Source: Fremontodendron californicum
Lineage: Eukaryota; Streptophyta; Magnoliopsida; Malvales; Malvaceae
DNA: 64,000 nt
Assembly: GCA_030761205.1 (NCBI GenBank)
Contig: JAULJL010000027.1
Location: 8,995,001 to 9,059,000 of the forward strand
Reading direction: 5' to 3'
The translations under genes were made by a program, and so were the position numbers. This document shows, one piece after another, positions 11,483 through 24,900 of the stretch. Every line of letters starts with the position of its first letter. Position 1 is the stretch's first letter. The notes below the pieces were generated by a model. That model saw nothing but the letters and a program-made list of their open reading frames with translations, was not told the DNA's origin and made no database searches.

Positions 11483-13173
11483 GGTTTTTTTTTTTTTTTA
11501 TTTGAATATGGCCAAAAAAAATTTAATTTTCAAAATACCACTACTTTTTTTTTTAAATACGAAAATTCGCTTTTTTTTTTTAACTAGTTGAAAAATAGTC
11601 ATGCCCCATAGTAATTTCCCAACTATAAATTTTAATTTTAATTTTTTAAAACTAAGTTGGAAAATCGCCATGAACCATGGCGATTTCCCAATTGAAAGTT
11701 ATTTTTTATAAAAATTTTACTGTTGTAAAATCGGCATGGCACATGGCGATTTCCCAGCATAGTTTAAAAAAAATTAAAATTTTATGTTGGAAAATCGTCC
11801 TGGGCCATTACGATTTCCCTACAGATTTTGAGTTTTTTTTTTAGTAAAAATTGATCAAGGATCATTTAAAACAAATTTTACTATTTTAAGTTGGGAAAAC
11901 AACATTTCTTCATACAAAATGAAGAAATGTTGTTGGAAAATCGCCACCCTTGGTGGCGATTTCTTAATTTTTTTTATTTTTATTTTTAAAAATTTTAAAT
12001 AATAAAATTTAAATAAAAATTATATAATTTATAATTTTAAAAAATAAAAATTTAATAATTTAAATAACAAAATTTACAAAAATAATTTACAAAAATTTTA
12101 AAAATTATATTCGTAATATCAATCGGATTCTTTCAACTTGTATTCGTAATAAATGGACCTCCGGGAGAAAGGCCAACCAAAGTGTTGTGGATTATGCAGG
12201 AATGAAGGTCATAGCTATACCTATCCACGGGCAGGGTAGCCCGCCCGGCCCGATAAACCCGGATCGTATTGGGCCGAGCTTGGACAAGTGTGTTTTGTAA
12301 TTCGGGCCTGCCGGCCTAGCCCAAATTATTATTTATTAAATAATTTTTTTTATTTAACTTTAATTACAAAATATATATAAATATAAAAATGTATTTTTAA
12401 TATTTATATAAAAATTTATATAATTTATATTATTTAAAATTTATTAATTTATTAATTATAAATTATATAATTTTTATTTTCGTGTTTGGATAAGGGAAAT
12501 AAAATCCGGCCCGACCCATAGACATCTCTGGTCATAGCTGTCGAAAATGTCCTTATGAATCTGGTACATTGAGATAGATCCGGGTTTACCGGGCCAGACA
12601 GGCTATCCGGCCTGGGGATAGGTCTAGCTATGACCTTCATTCCTGCATAATCCACAACGCTTTGGTTGGCCTTTCTCTTGGAAGTCAATTTATTACGAAT
12701 ACAAGTTAAAATTGACATTATGAATATATTTTTTAAAGTTTTTGTAAATTATTTTTTTAATTTTGTTATTTAAAATTTATTTTTTAAAATTATAAATTAT
12801 ATAATTTTTATTATTTAAAAATTTAAAAAGTGACGATTTCCCAACTTAAAATAGTAAATTTTGTTTTAAATGATCCTTGATCAATTTTTTTTTTTAAATC
12901 AAAACCTATTGGGAAATCGTCATGGCCCATGGCGATTTCGCAACATAAAATTTTAATTCTTTTTTTAAAACGATGTTGGGAAATCTCTATGAGTCATGAT
13001 TATTTTCGAACCGTAAAATTTAATTTTTTATAAAAATTTCAGGTGAAAAATCGCTATTGACCATAGCGATTTTTCAACTGGTTAAAAAAAAAAACGGATT
13101 TTGGTACTTAAAAGAAAAGTAAACGATATTTTGAAAATTAATTTTTTTTAGCTATATTAAGATAAAAAAAACT
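11483..13173. mobile_element. Mutator-like fold-back element, non-autonomous, copy 1
   Basis: The two halves are long inverted copies of each other (roughly 11483-12215 against 12539-13173). Ends begin GGTTTTTT or AGTTTTTT and lead into ATTTGAATATGGCCAAAA. The flanks are TTGGACAGTT (11473-11482) and TTGGACAATT (13174-13183), a target duplication of 9-10 bp with one mismatch; long TIRs with 9-11 bp duplications are typical of Mutator-like elements. Arms carry several short hairpins with AAATCGCCATG and CATGGCGATTTCC. No coding capacity, so it must depend on a transposase from elsewhere. A hAT-like MITE is nested inside (12216-12530). Confidence 0.75.
12216..12530. mobile_element. hAT-like MITE nested in the fold-back element
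   Basis: 315 bp flanked by GTCATAGC on both sides (12208-12215 and 12531-12538), a perfect 8-bp duplication as made by hAT transposases. The left end reads TATACCTATCCACGGGCAGG. The right end, on the minus strand, reads CAGAGATGTCTATGGGTCGG. The ends are rich in GGCCCG blocks and the middle is AT-rich. No protein. It shares end sequences with the copies at 13419, 13835 and 46689. Confidence 0.75.
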
Positions 13174-13418
13174 TTGGACAATTGCCTTTTTTACCAAAAT
13201 TTTAAACTTTATATTTATATAAGATTTAAATAATAGTACTACTTAAATTTCTACTACTAAATTAATCTAATATAAATATACGACTTTTACATAAATTATT
13301 TTGCTTAAACTTAAAAAATAATTTTCATGATAAAAGTGATTATTTTTTTTATTTAATTAAGCTTTTATCATTTTTTTTCACTTATTTTTACGATGATTGC
13401 TTTGGCATGAGTTTGGAG

Positions 13419-13742
13419 TGACCTGTCCACGGGCCAGGTAGCCCGTTCGGCCCGATAAGTTCAGTCCATATTGGGTCAGATTTGGACAAGATATTTAGTA
13501 ATTCGGATCGATTCGGCCCGAATTACAATTTATTAAATAAAAAATATTATTTTATTTAAATTTAATTATAATATATATATAAATATTAATATAAAAATAA
13601 AAATAAAAATATTTTTAATATTTTAATTTTTTTAAATACTGAAATGGGCTTATAAAAATCGGCTCGGGCCCGGTCCGAATGATCTTGGGCAAGAGGAAAA
13701 AAATATTTTTTTTGGGACGTGGCTTGGTCATGGATAAGTCTA
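13419..13742. mobile_element. hAT-like MITE with perfect 8-bp target duplication
   Basis: 324 bp between two copies of GTTTGGAG (13411-13418 and 13743-13750). The left end reads TGACCTGTCCACGGGCCAGG; the right end on the minus strand reads TAGACTTATCCATGACCAAG. The body has GGCCCGATAAG and GGGCCCGG blocks around an AT-rich centre. Same family type as the MITE at 12216. Confidence 0.8.
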
Positions 13743-13834
13743 GTTTGGAGTTTAGCAAAATGTTATAAAGTAACAAAAAAACAAAGCCAAAAAGAAAAAT
13801 AAAGAAAAGAAATATAACTTTAAAGAATCACAAC

Positions 13835-14110
13835 TAGAGGTGCTCATGAGCCGGGCAGGCTGCGGCCCGATTTTTTTCAAATTCTTTGTCCAGGCCAGGC
13901 CCGACTCATAAGTCCGAATTCACTGTTCATTATAATATATATATTTTATTTTATTTTTATAATTAAAATTAAATAAAATAATATTATTTTAATAAAAAAA
14001 TACTGTTTTGGGCCGAGCAGGGCCGGATCAAAAATATCCTGCCCAGGCTCGGCCCAATAAGGGCCGGGCCTGCCGGGTCGGGCGGACTGCCCGGCCCGTG
14101 AGCAGGTCTA
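13835..14110. mobile_element. hAT-like MITE, eroded target duplication
   Basis: 276 bp with ends TAGAGGTGCTCATGAGCCGG and, on the minus strand, TAGACCTGCTCACGGGCCGG. Flanks ATCACAAC and ATCATTAA agree at five of eight positions, consistent with a decayed 8-bp duplication. The body contains GAATTCACTGTTCAT and AATACTGTT, both also found in the copy at 46689-46971. Confidence 0.7.
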
Positions 14111-14118
14111 ATCATTAA

Positions 14119-14809
14119 ATTCGAATTGGTTTCGTGGTCGAATCAATTGATTTGATAATTAGATTTTCAATCAGGATCAATTTATTAATTAAATTATTTA
14201 TGTAATTGATTTAAAAATTTTGAATTCTATGAGAAAATTGATGACCCGTAGAATTTATTATTGATGCGGATCAATTAAAAATAGCTTTTCAAAATAATAA
14301 TAAAATTATATTTAACTTGATTTTTATATACTAATTATTAATTCTTTAAGCATTTTCACTATAAAATTATTTTCTCACAGAAAACATAAAAAAATAGTTT
14401 TTTTTTTTAATTTTAATTTTTAAATGATAATATATATTTTTAATTAAATTTTATAAAATATTATATAATTTATAATTTTATTTAAAATATTTTAAAATAT
14501 TATTATTAATTATATATTGATCCAATTAATTCATGACTAAGGGCTAGCATTGGAAAAAGTTTGGGTTAGAAAAAATTTGTGTTGAAAAAAGTGTGTCTAA
14601 AAAGTATGATAAAAAAACTATGATTAAAGAACTTTTAAGTGTTCAGTATTGCTGTGAAAAAATGTTGTGAGGAATTGAAATGTAAAAAAATATATGTTTA
14701 AGATAATAAAAATGTAGAGATGTGAGGATACTAAAATCATTTTATCCAAAAGTTAACTTCTAAAGCCCAAAAGCTATTTTTTTTTGTTTTTTTGTGTGGC
14801 TTTTTAATG
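14119..14809. other. AT-rich intergenic DNA, nothing recognised
   Basis: No gene, RNA or clear repeat. Only AT-rich sequence with homopolymer runs. Confidence 0.4.
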
Positions 14810-15387
14810 GTTAAAGTACCTAAACAATCATTGTACTATAATCAAAAGTGCATTTTAGTCATTGTGCTATAAAAGTGAGTAATTTAATTCTTATACGTTT
14901 AAAATTTATGCAAATAAGTAAAATTGATAATATTGTTAATGAAAAATTTGTAACATTATTAATGAAAAATCGTCTAAATATTGACGTGGACATGTGAAAC
15001 TGACATAATAGATTGCTTAAAAAAAAACGATGATGTGTCAAATTTTTTTCTCAGGTGAAATTTAGAAATTGACATAATAGATGATTTTGAAAAAAAAATG
15101 ATAACATATTTTTACCGGTAAGGGAGGGATTTGGGTAAAAAAACTTATATTTTTTAAAATTTCACTTGAGTAAAAAAATTTGACACATTAGCATTTTTTT
15201 AAGTCATATTTTCTGTCAGTTTCACATGTCCATGTCAGTATTTAGACGGTTTTTTCATTAATATTGTTACCAATTTTATTTCTTTACACCAATTTCAAAC
15301 GTATAACGATTAAATGACTCACTTCTATAATACATGAACTAAAATGCACTTTTCATTATAGTATAAGGAGTATTTAGGTAATTTAAC
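14810..15387. mobile_element. Fold-back (long inverted repeat) element upstream of NAA15
   Basis: Arms of about 240 bp (14810-15060 and about 15160-15387) are inverted copies. Matching blocks include GTTAAAGTACCTAAA against GTTAAATTACCTAAA, AAAAGTGCATTTTAGT, AAGTGAGT, and GACATGTGAAACTGACA-type phrases. It has no open frame of note and no clean target duplication (both flanks are T-rich). It ends about 590 bp before the NAA15 start codon. Confidence 0.65.
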
Positions 15388-15978
15388 TTTTTTTTTGTTT
15401 GGATTGTTAAACTATAATTTCAACAGTAAAAATTAAATTTTTTTACAGTTTAACATTGAATTTGTGATGAAATACAATTTTTCGTCTTAAGAACTATACA
15501 AATAGCAATGTTAAACGAGATCTAAAAATCCGAAACTCTTATTATCAAGTTGATTATGATAACTATGCAATAATATCGGACTTAAACAATTTTTTTTTTC
15601 TCCTTTTATAATTTTCTAAGCCGACAGTTAAAAACATATATATTTATTTTTATTTTACACAAAATTACAAAAAAGCCCCTAGAAAATGGAAAAAGACAAA
15701 TGACCCTTGCTGTTTTTTGTAATTTAATCTATTATTTAAACAATAGTTTATTTATTTATTCATTTTTAATTTTAATTTACTTTTTTTAGCTTCTTGTTCA
15801 CAGTAGGGTTGAAGAAGCAGATAAACGCCACCACTCTCTCTCTCTCTCTCTCTCTCTCACAAACCCCTAACTCTCCCTTTCTCTCTCAATCTTTTCATTT
15901 ATCTTTAAACCTTTTTTTTTCCTCTTACGATTCTTATTTTTCTTCTAGAAGTTTCTATTTTTTTCCTCAGAGAAAACA
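15388..15978 (+). promoter_or_regulatory. NAA15 promoter and 5' UTR region
   Basis: This stretch separates the fold-back element from the NAA15 ATG. It is AT-rich up to about 15800 and then carries a (CT)n run at 15834-15858 and a pyrimidine-rich leader up to the start codon. CT-rich leaders are usual in plant housekeeping genes. No convincing TATA box is seen; the transcription start probably lies near 15790-15830, which is inference. Confidence 0.5.
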
Positions 15979-18900
15979 ATGGGAGCTTCGTTGCCTCCGA
16001 AAGAAGCTAACCTCTTCAAACTCATCGTCGTAAGGCTTCGATTCTCTTTCTCTATTATATTTCAATTGGTATTGATACTCGTATTGCTTTTTTATTTTGT
16101 ATTCATACGATCGCACTTTTTTTTTTTTTTTTTTTTTTTATCTTTTTGTTATTTGCTTGTAAAACCCTAGCTGGATACTGGTCTGTTTGGTTGCTGAGAA
16201 AATCGGTTGATATTGAATGAGAAATAGAAATTTGGCTAGATATGCTTGTTTGTCAATTAGGTTTTTTTTGGACAATTTTTTTTGAATAAATTAAGTTAAT
16301 TTTCTTTTTTCGGTTTAGTTATTGAAGCTTAATTAAGTTCATCGGCTTTGCTTAATTTAGGTCAATGAGTTCGATTTGTTGAAAAGTAAATGTAAAAAAA
16401 TTGAATTTTGCTTTGAACTTTTTTTCTTTAAAGTAAGGATGCTCTTTGTGCTTGCCTTTGGTGATAATTCATTTGTATCAGTCATGGAGAAAATTAGGGA
16501 AATGAAAATAAAAGGGTTTCATGGCGCTTGCTAATTTAGTAATTTCTCTTGCATGTTGTTAACTTTTTTAAATTCGAATTTTGTTGGTTCCTAATGGGAA
16601 GCGATTGTGGCATTTTGGCTTTTAGACACATAACTATTCAAGACTTTATAATGACCTTTGTGAACCAATCTATTTAAGAATTTGATAAATGACCGAGCCG
16701 ATACTTGATGTAATTGTAGGCTTCACAGGCTAAATTTGAATATTTATATATTTTAAGAACTTGTTGGTATTAGATATAGAATAGCAACATTTGAATGTTT
16801 ACCACACACCATTGAGAGTCCCTCTTTCTCTCTTTTTAATATTTAGTGAAAACTAGAATTTTGACTGGTGAATTCTCTCTCCTTTTAACTTCTATCGTAA
16901 ATAGACTCTTGAGTCTTGACACATTTTTTCTTCTTCTTTTTAGCCTGATTTTTATGCAATTAATTTTTGTATGTTATATACTCTAGCCAATTCTCATTAC
17001 AGAATTTTTATATTATTGACTTGGAGGTTCATGTGCTATTGCTAAAGCTCTTGTATGTTTTTGTCATTGTAGAAATCATATGAAACTAAACAGTACAAGA
17101 AAGGACTGAAGGCTGCAGATGCGATACTGAAAAAGTTTCCTGATCATGGGGGTAGTTTAATTTGATGCACTTTTTTTTTGGCCAAGATGTACTTATTGTT
17201 TAGTGTTTTATGTTTTCATGGTCTTTTTAAATGTACCTGTGTAAAGATGCAAGAACTCTGAAACAAAAAGAACTTTATACTTACAAGGAAAAAGGGGTTA
17301 TCAGTAGATCGTTTGTGTTGGTATCCATGTTATTGGTTTGGATTATCTTTACAAAAATGCCCCTGAACTTGACATGATTGTTTCTATGGGTTCATTTCTT
17401 ATGTCTTATGATTGCTGTCAATTGCATTGTTGAAAGTACTAGCTGTATAGTGACTATTCCTTGATGTATAATGGTTCTAGAGATATTGCATTACTTTGGG
17501 GTATATAACATCATGTTATTTACCTATAAGGTTAAAATCTGCAATTTTATAATAATATCTTCATCTTGGTTGGTTTTTATGGATATTCATTAATGTGTTA
17601 TTGCTATAGTATCAGTAGTTCTCCCTCTCTGCGTTTTATTTAATATATCCATCCTTTTAAAATGCAGCTTCAAAGTAGTATTTTATACTTTCTAGTACCT
17701 GTTTGTTTATTGTGTTTGTATATTGTTTTTATGGGCTTTCGTTCCTTGTTGTCAGAAACATTGTCGATGAAGGGATTGACTTTAAATTGCATGGATCGTA
17801 AATCTGAAGCATATGAACTTGTCCGGCTAGGTTTAAAGGTTGTCTTGTTTCTTTTCTTTCAAACCGTGTAATGTCAAAGCAGTGTCATTTTTTCCTAACA
17901 TTCGTGTTTGTGTCTTAATGTAGAATGATGTAAAAAGTCATGTTTGCTGGCATGTTTATGGTCTCCTCTATCGGTCAGATAGAGAATACAGGGAGGCTAT
18001 CAAATGCTATCGAAATGCTCTAAGAATAGATCCGGACAACATTGAAATACTACGGGACTTGTCACTCTTGCAGGTATACCTGATTTACCTTCCTTCTTTG
18101 TGATTTTTGTGCTTCTAGATTCAGTATTTAATCTAAGATGTTGATCAATTGTATGCTTGATATTAAGGAACACATGGTCGCACAAGTTTCTAACATTGAT
18201 GCTTGGCATGACATTTTCTTGAACAGTTAAAGGATTTCTCTTGTTGTGGTTTGCCTAAACGGTTTTTTGAATTCCATTGTGGAATTTATTAATCTTAAGT
18301 ATTGGGGTTCTAATAGGCAAATTCAGATTGCAACTAAAATAGTTTGCTGTCAACCTTTATGCGGCTATAATTTCGATGGTAAAGGCAGATTCATTGTGGT
18401 AACTTAGTATAATTGGATGAAAACTCCAAAGGCTAAATTTACCGGTGAAAATAAATTCTATGAAATTGAAGCTGTTTTAGTTGCTTGAAGGAATCTGCTA
18501 GTAGATGGATAGAAAGGACCAAGTTATATTGAAATAGTAACAAAAGAAATGAAGATACATGGCTTAAAACAGAGGTATGGAATGTAGAGAGATAACTGAA
18601 CTAACAGGAGAATCTGTATTAAACTATGAAAATCTTCTTAAACACTTATAAAGTAGATGAGTCAGCTTGTTTTTATAACTTTCCAAATTTAGATCATAGT
18701 TTTGATAGAAACAGTTTATGGCTTTAGGGGAAGGAAAAGGATATAATGGGCATCATCGGATATTCTGGCAGCATATTTATACGAGTGATGGTTCAGATTT
18801 AGCATCTTAATAGAAGGTTTTGTTTTGGTGCGCACACAAAATTAAAAGTACTACGGTCAGAAGCAACCAGTTTGATTTGATCCTTTCATTCTCATTATAC

Positions 18901-21900
18901 CGTAAGAATCAACCACCTTGAATTGATACTTTCTGGTATCGCGACAGATCCTTTTCTCTCTCATTCTACTTGTTCCTTAATGGTTGAAGTGTTTATAGAT
19001 TGACCTTTGCTTGGATCAGACTTGATTCAGTGCTTCTCTTAACTTCACAAATACATGTGCCTTACTGCTCCAGAATAGTAAAAGAGTCAGTGAAATTGGT
19101 GAATTTTAGATAGAGACCAGTGATATTTTGATTCCGGATTTCCTGATTTTCATTTCTATTTTTCTCTTATCATTCCTTTGGTGCTTCCCATATTCTATGG
19201 ACTCTTAACTCTTGCTATTCGGATGACTAAAGTCATCTGTTGGCAGTAACTTATGTGTGCTTTATTTTTTATGGTTTATATACCTTGAACAGTTAAAGGA
19301 AAAAAGTATGAAGATCATGAGCACTTGTCTTTGTACTAAGATATGATGTTTGAGAGTTTTTTTTTTTTTTTTTGGGTTTGATCATGGTTTTGTATTTTCT
19401 CATATTTCTTATTTACAGGTTGTTTCAGAAATTATTATGTTTTTGTTTTAACTTTTTATTTCAGGCACAAATGCGAGATTTGACAGGATTTGTTGAGACA
19501 AGACAGCAACTTTTGACTTTGAAACCAAATCATCGCATGAACTGGATTGGCTTTGGTGTAGCCCACCATTTAAACTCTAAGTATTTGTCGTTCTTTATTT
19601 TTTCTCCAAATAAAAATTTTGTTCCATACTTGTGCTTACCTTTCACCAATTTCTGTTGACTTTTATTTTGTGAAACATGCTTTAGAATGTTGTTATTGTT
19701 ATGCTATATTTGAAGGTTGGAATTGAAGGGCCTGTTAGTATTGAAGATTGAAACATTTGTTCATATAATTAAAGTATTTCTTTAGATTAAATGCTTAGAA
19801 ATCAGAACTCTATGTTTCTAATTTCATGATTAAATGGGTGCTAACATGGATGGATTTACTGTTGATTTTTAAAATGTGGTTCATGTGGTTTGTATGATTT
19901 CAGCTAAGCATCCAATAAGATTACATAAAACATTGAAAAATACAAGATTCTGTTGAAGGTATCAAATTCTTTTATGACAGTATATGGTGGGCGTAGACTG
20001 TGTTGAAGGTGGTAATAATATATATATATAGGCAGGTGGGCAGATATATATATTTCCTACTACTCTACTAGGAAGCTGGTGACACGTCCATTTATAAAAT
20101 TTTGTTGCAAATTAGCATTTTACAAACAATGCTTAAACAATACCTTCAAATGCCTAGTTAACTGCAGAGGTTCTATTGTTTTTGCTCTGGTGTTATCTGG
20201 AAACAATGATTATGCCATATTTTTCTTTTGGCTCTTACCTGTTGATATCAAATGATTCTATGTTTTGTATTTGATTGAATGATTTGAAGTTATTGCATTG
20301 GCTCATCAGTTATCAGGGTTTTTCTTTTACTTTTCTGTCCTTGCATCAGCCAAGTAGTTCTAAGTGAATGAAGTTTTACTTATTACTTTCTTTCATCCTT
20401 TAGATATTTATGCTAAATGCCTTTTTTTTTGGTTATCAGTGGTGCAAAAGCAGTTGAAATTTTGGAAGCATATGAAGGGACATTAGAAGATGATTATCCA
20501 CCAGATAATGAACGTTGTGAGCATGGTGAAATGCTTTTATATAAGGTATTGCGCATATACTGCTTGTATGTTTTTGCATGCATATGCATGTGGCTGGGTC
20601 ACACAAGTTCATTTCATTATACGTACATTCCAAACAAAAATTAAAGATATTAATATCTTTTTACCTTCTTTATAAATGGGGTCGTATTTTTGAATTAGTT
20701 TTATTTTTTCACATGTAATTATAAAAAACTACCCATTTCTTCTTGAGTTCTTTTTCCTTCCGCTTATATTTCTGCCAAAATCTAGTATACTTTTATGTAA
20801 ATGTTAAACCTAATATTAGCAAACCTAATCTTTCTACTTTTGAAGTATGGCTTTTCATGATTCTGTTCGTATAGCAGATAACTAAGATGAAATCTCTCCA
20901 AGTTTACTTTATCTGAGATGGAGGACTAACTGGTAGCCCATTGTGGTATTTGGCATCTATAAGATATTAATTCTTTGCTGTCTAGACATATGATTCATGT
21001 TATAGAGAAATATGGCTTGTTCAATGAAGTGTTGTGCCTTTTACGAGGAATCATCTGTGGTGCTTGTAACTAGCTGCTTCTGAATGTCTATCATTGTTGA
21101 TCTTCAATTAAATGTTCTATGGAACCATTCTGGAATTTTTGTTGCTGACATATTAATAAACAGGTCTACCTTTCTCTTTTATATACTCTTTTTTGGTTTA
21201 ACACCAGTAACAAGACTTGGAAATAGCTTAACCAATTGGACAAGTACCTACAAGCCCTTGCAATAGATACATATATTTGCATAGATACATACTAACTACA
21301 TATATTTCGCATAATGGATATATGACTAGACTGGGGGTGCCCCCTGGAGCTTTTTTTGATGTTTATATGGGTATGGTATCTTTCTCCAGATCTCTTTGCT
21401 AGAGGAATGTGGGTTTCTTGAGAGAGCACTTGAGGAATTGCACAAAAAAGAGCCAAAAATAGTAAGTGCCAACATATATAATACCAAATACTTTTAAGTT
21501 TAAAAATTTTAAGTTCTGAATTCTTGGACATTAAAAATCTAACCAATTCTACTCTTCTAGGTTGATAAGTTGACTTACAAAGAACAAGAGGTTTCTCTGC
21601 TGGTGAAGCTTGGACGCCTAGAGGAAGGTGCCAATCTTTACAAGGTTTTACTCACCATGAATCCTGACAATTACAGGTGAAGCTTATGCATTTGATATCT
21701 CTTTGATAGATGTAGTTAAACTCATTAATGAATCTTTCATAGCAAATAATATCAACCTACTTTATTTTTTTATCTAGCGCTTCTTGAAGTTATAAGACTT
21801 CTATTTCTCATTGCCATGGTGTATTATTATTCTAAGGAAGGAAGAATTATTAATTTTTCTGAATATTGGATGTGCTTAAAAATATATATTTTTTGAGGTA

Positions 21901-24900
21901 ATAGCTTGTTCAATTCTTCTTGTAGGAATGCGTACAATTCCTTTACCTTTAGAACTTTATGAAGGATTAAAAGGATGATAGAAATAGTCATGTTATTTTT
22001 GATGTTCTATTATTGATGGCGCTTTAAGCTTGAACCTAATTAGTGTATATCTTATGTCACACATTCAATCTTTTTGTAGGTTTAAACTTTGTTTCATCAA
22101 GCTGTTGCATATAGTAGCTGCATGTTACATTTAATTTCTGGTATTTTTCTGTAAAATTAGGTTATATATAATTTTTTCATTCTTGGGATCATTTTATATC
22201 TTCATGTCCTGTCAACCCGTTGCTTAGAGAAAATGTATTGATATTATACTACTTTATCACACACATACACATTTTTCTGGACATCATTTTATATCATAGT
22301 GAGCCTTATGCAACATGATTTTAGTAAACATTATATGCAAATTAAGTATAATTAGTTGTTTTAGGATAAAGAAGCATTAGCCACCACCTTATACGTAAAT
22401 ACAATTAAAAAGTAGCAAAGCAACTATCAGTACAGGTGTAATTCTATACTAGTATACACTACCTGTGTCAACAGTCTCTTGGGTGCTTTCTCAGATTGGG
22501 AAATGAAGGAAATTCATGACAGAAATGTTAAATTCTGTCTCTTCACTTAGTATAGCCTGTATATTGGTGTAATTTATTGCTTTTAGGTCCAATTAACAAG
22601 GAGCCAACCAACTTACAACTTTTATATTGTATATGTGTATTTTCCAGATATTATGAAGGCTTGCAGAAATGTTTTGTCCTGTATTCTGAAAATGGCAAGT
22701 ATTCCTCTGATGAAATTGATCAATTGGATGCATTATACAAATCACTTGCAGAACAGTACACTTGGTCATCTGCAGTTAAGGTGATGCACTTATGTTGTGC
22801 TTCTATTTTCATTAAGATGGATGTTCATGATATGTTCGTATTGCAAAAACTTTCCAGTGGTGGAATATGCTAGTATAAACTGTTTTATTGTGTCCTAGCT
22901 GTTAATCATATTAATTTAATTTTCTGTTTGCATCTTTTTGTTTTATGAGTTCCAAATGGTACCTTGGCATGTTCATGATATATTACTCTAGGTTGCTTCT
23001 CTCTCTTTGTCGCTTTCTCTATACATATATTTGTAGAATGACACTATGAAATTCCAACAAAAACCTTGCTTTTCTGAGGAGCTGTCAAGCTTTCTGCCCT
23101 TTCTTAGAGAGAGGAGGGGTGGCTATATTTACTTATACTCTTGTATGGATTTTGTTTTTCTTGATGGCTTGAATAAGAACTGGTGTGATGAAAAGAATCT
23201 AGTGATGCGCTTCTACCAAATATCGAGTCCATACAATGACTTGTGATATTCTTAAATAATCTGGAAAAAGATGGTTCTGGTGTTATACTGAAATATTTAA
23301 TTGATATTTTGATGTGACAATAGTAAGAACTCTTAAGTGGTTAAAATTCTACTTTCATATGCTTCACCCTTAGAAGTTGACTTTGTGGAAGCATCGCAAT
23401 TTCGAGAGCTAATTCTTTTACTAATGACTATGAGACTATCTTTGCCTCATTCTTTCAGTTAAGCTGCAATTTTCCTATATAAAAAACTTTAAGGGTGGGT
23501 ACATGACCACAAATTGACAAGGCCCGGTTACTGCATAATTGAAATAAAGTGTCCAATTGTAGGGCTTTTAGAATTTGATTCTTGCAGTGAGGATGTAATT
23601 AAATAGATTCTTCCTGTACCCATTTTTGTTATGTATTCATGCATGAGAATTGTATTTATTGCTTTTACAATGTGCATCGTCATTGTCAATAAATGCCTAC
23701 TTTCTTTATGATGTATGATTAATTTTCCAGGACTTATATTGGAATTTGTTTTCTCAAATTTTAGAGGATACCACTTGATTTTCTCCAAGGAGACAAGTTC
23801 CGTGAAGCAGCAGTTAATTACATTAAACCTCTTCTCACGAAGGTATATATGCAAATGAGATTTTTTTGGGTGCTAGTTTGACTGTTGTTTCTATTTTGTT
23901 AGGTGAAATAATGATATATTTTCTCTGTGGTCTCAGGGGGTTCCATCTTTATTCTCGGATCTTTCTCCTTTGTACGATCACCCTCGCAAGGTAAGTTTGC
24001 TTACGTTTATTCTAAAAATAGAATTAAGTTTCTAAATATTAATTCTCCTAAACTGCTTGGCAACTGGTTGATAGCATGCTTTAAGTAGGACTGATTTTCC
24101 TTTTTTTTTTTTTTTTTTGCACTTATACAGGCAGACATATTAGAGCAACTTATTCTTGAGTTGGAGCATTTAATTAGGACCAATGGGAGATACCACGATA
24201 GGTACTATATGCTTTCAACCCATGTGTTATAGTATAGTAAGTATTAAAAAGCAAATAAATATTTAGATTTGCCTAACCTTAATATATACTTTCAGCCCTT
24301 GTGTGATATTGTTGTAAGTCTTGACAGTGTCCAAATATTTAGATATTGGGTCTGGTTTGAGTGCATATTTATCTATTACTGTTTATTGTTTAGTCAAGTC
24401 AGTCATTTATGTGTTATCTCTTAAATAAGTACATAATGGTTATTCCATATGGTTGTGTGTAAAGTATCTATATGTTTTTGTTTGTCTGCTAATACACAAG
24501 CATGCATTTGGTATTATGCTAAGTCATTTGTTTGCTTGTGTTTCATATTGAGTTCAGGACAGAGAAGGAGCCCCCATCAACACTTTTATGGATTTTGTTC
24601 TTTTTGGCTCAGGTAGGTAACCATCAGTTCTTGTCACCTCTTTCTTCTTTCCTTGCAATAAATATTTGGTGTTTTCTTTGCATCTTACTTTGAGTAACTT
24701 TGGACTTATTGGTGTAGCATTATGACAGAAGAGGACAGTATGATGTTGCTCTTTCAAAAATTGATGAGGCCATACAGCACACGCCAACCGTAATTGATTT
24801 ATACTCTGTCAAGGTTTCTTCTGGTCATCAATCTTAAAATTTTCGCACTGCTGGGTTTTATATTTTTGTCAGCTGGTTCCTCCGTTTTTTTTTTTTTATT

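Noticed and set aside
12452..12718. 88-codon minus-strand frame, and 55498-55848, 116-codon plus-strand frame
   Set aside because: Both run through the same MITE and fold-back sequence; similarity between them reflects repeats, not a protein.
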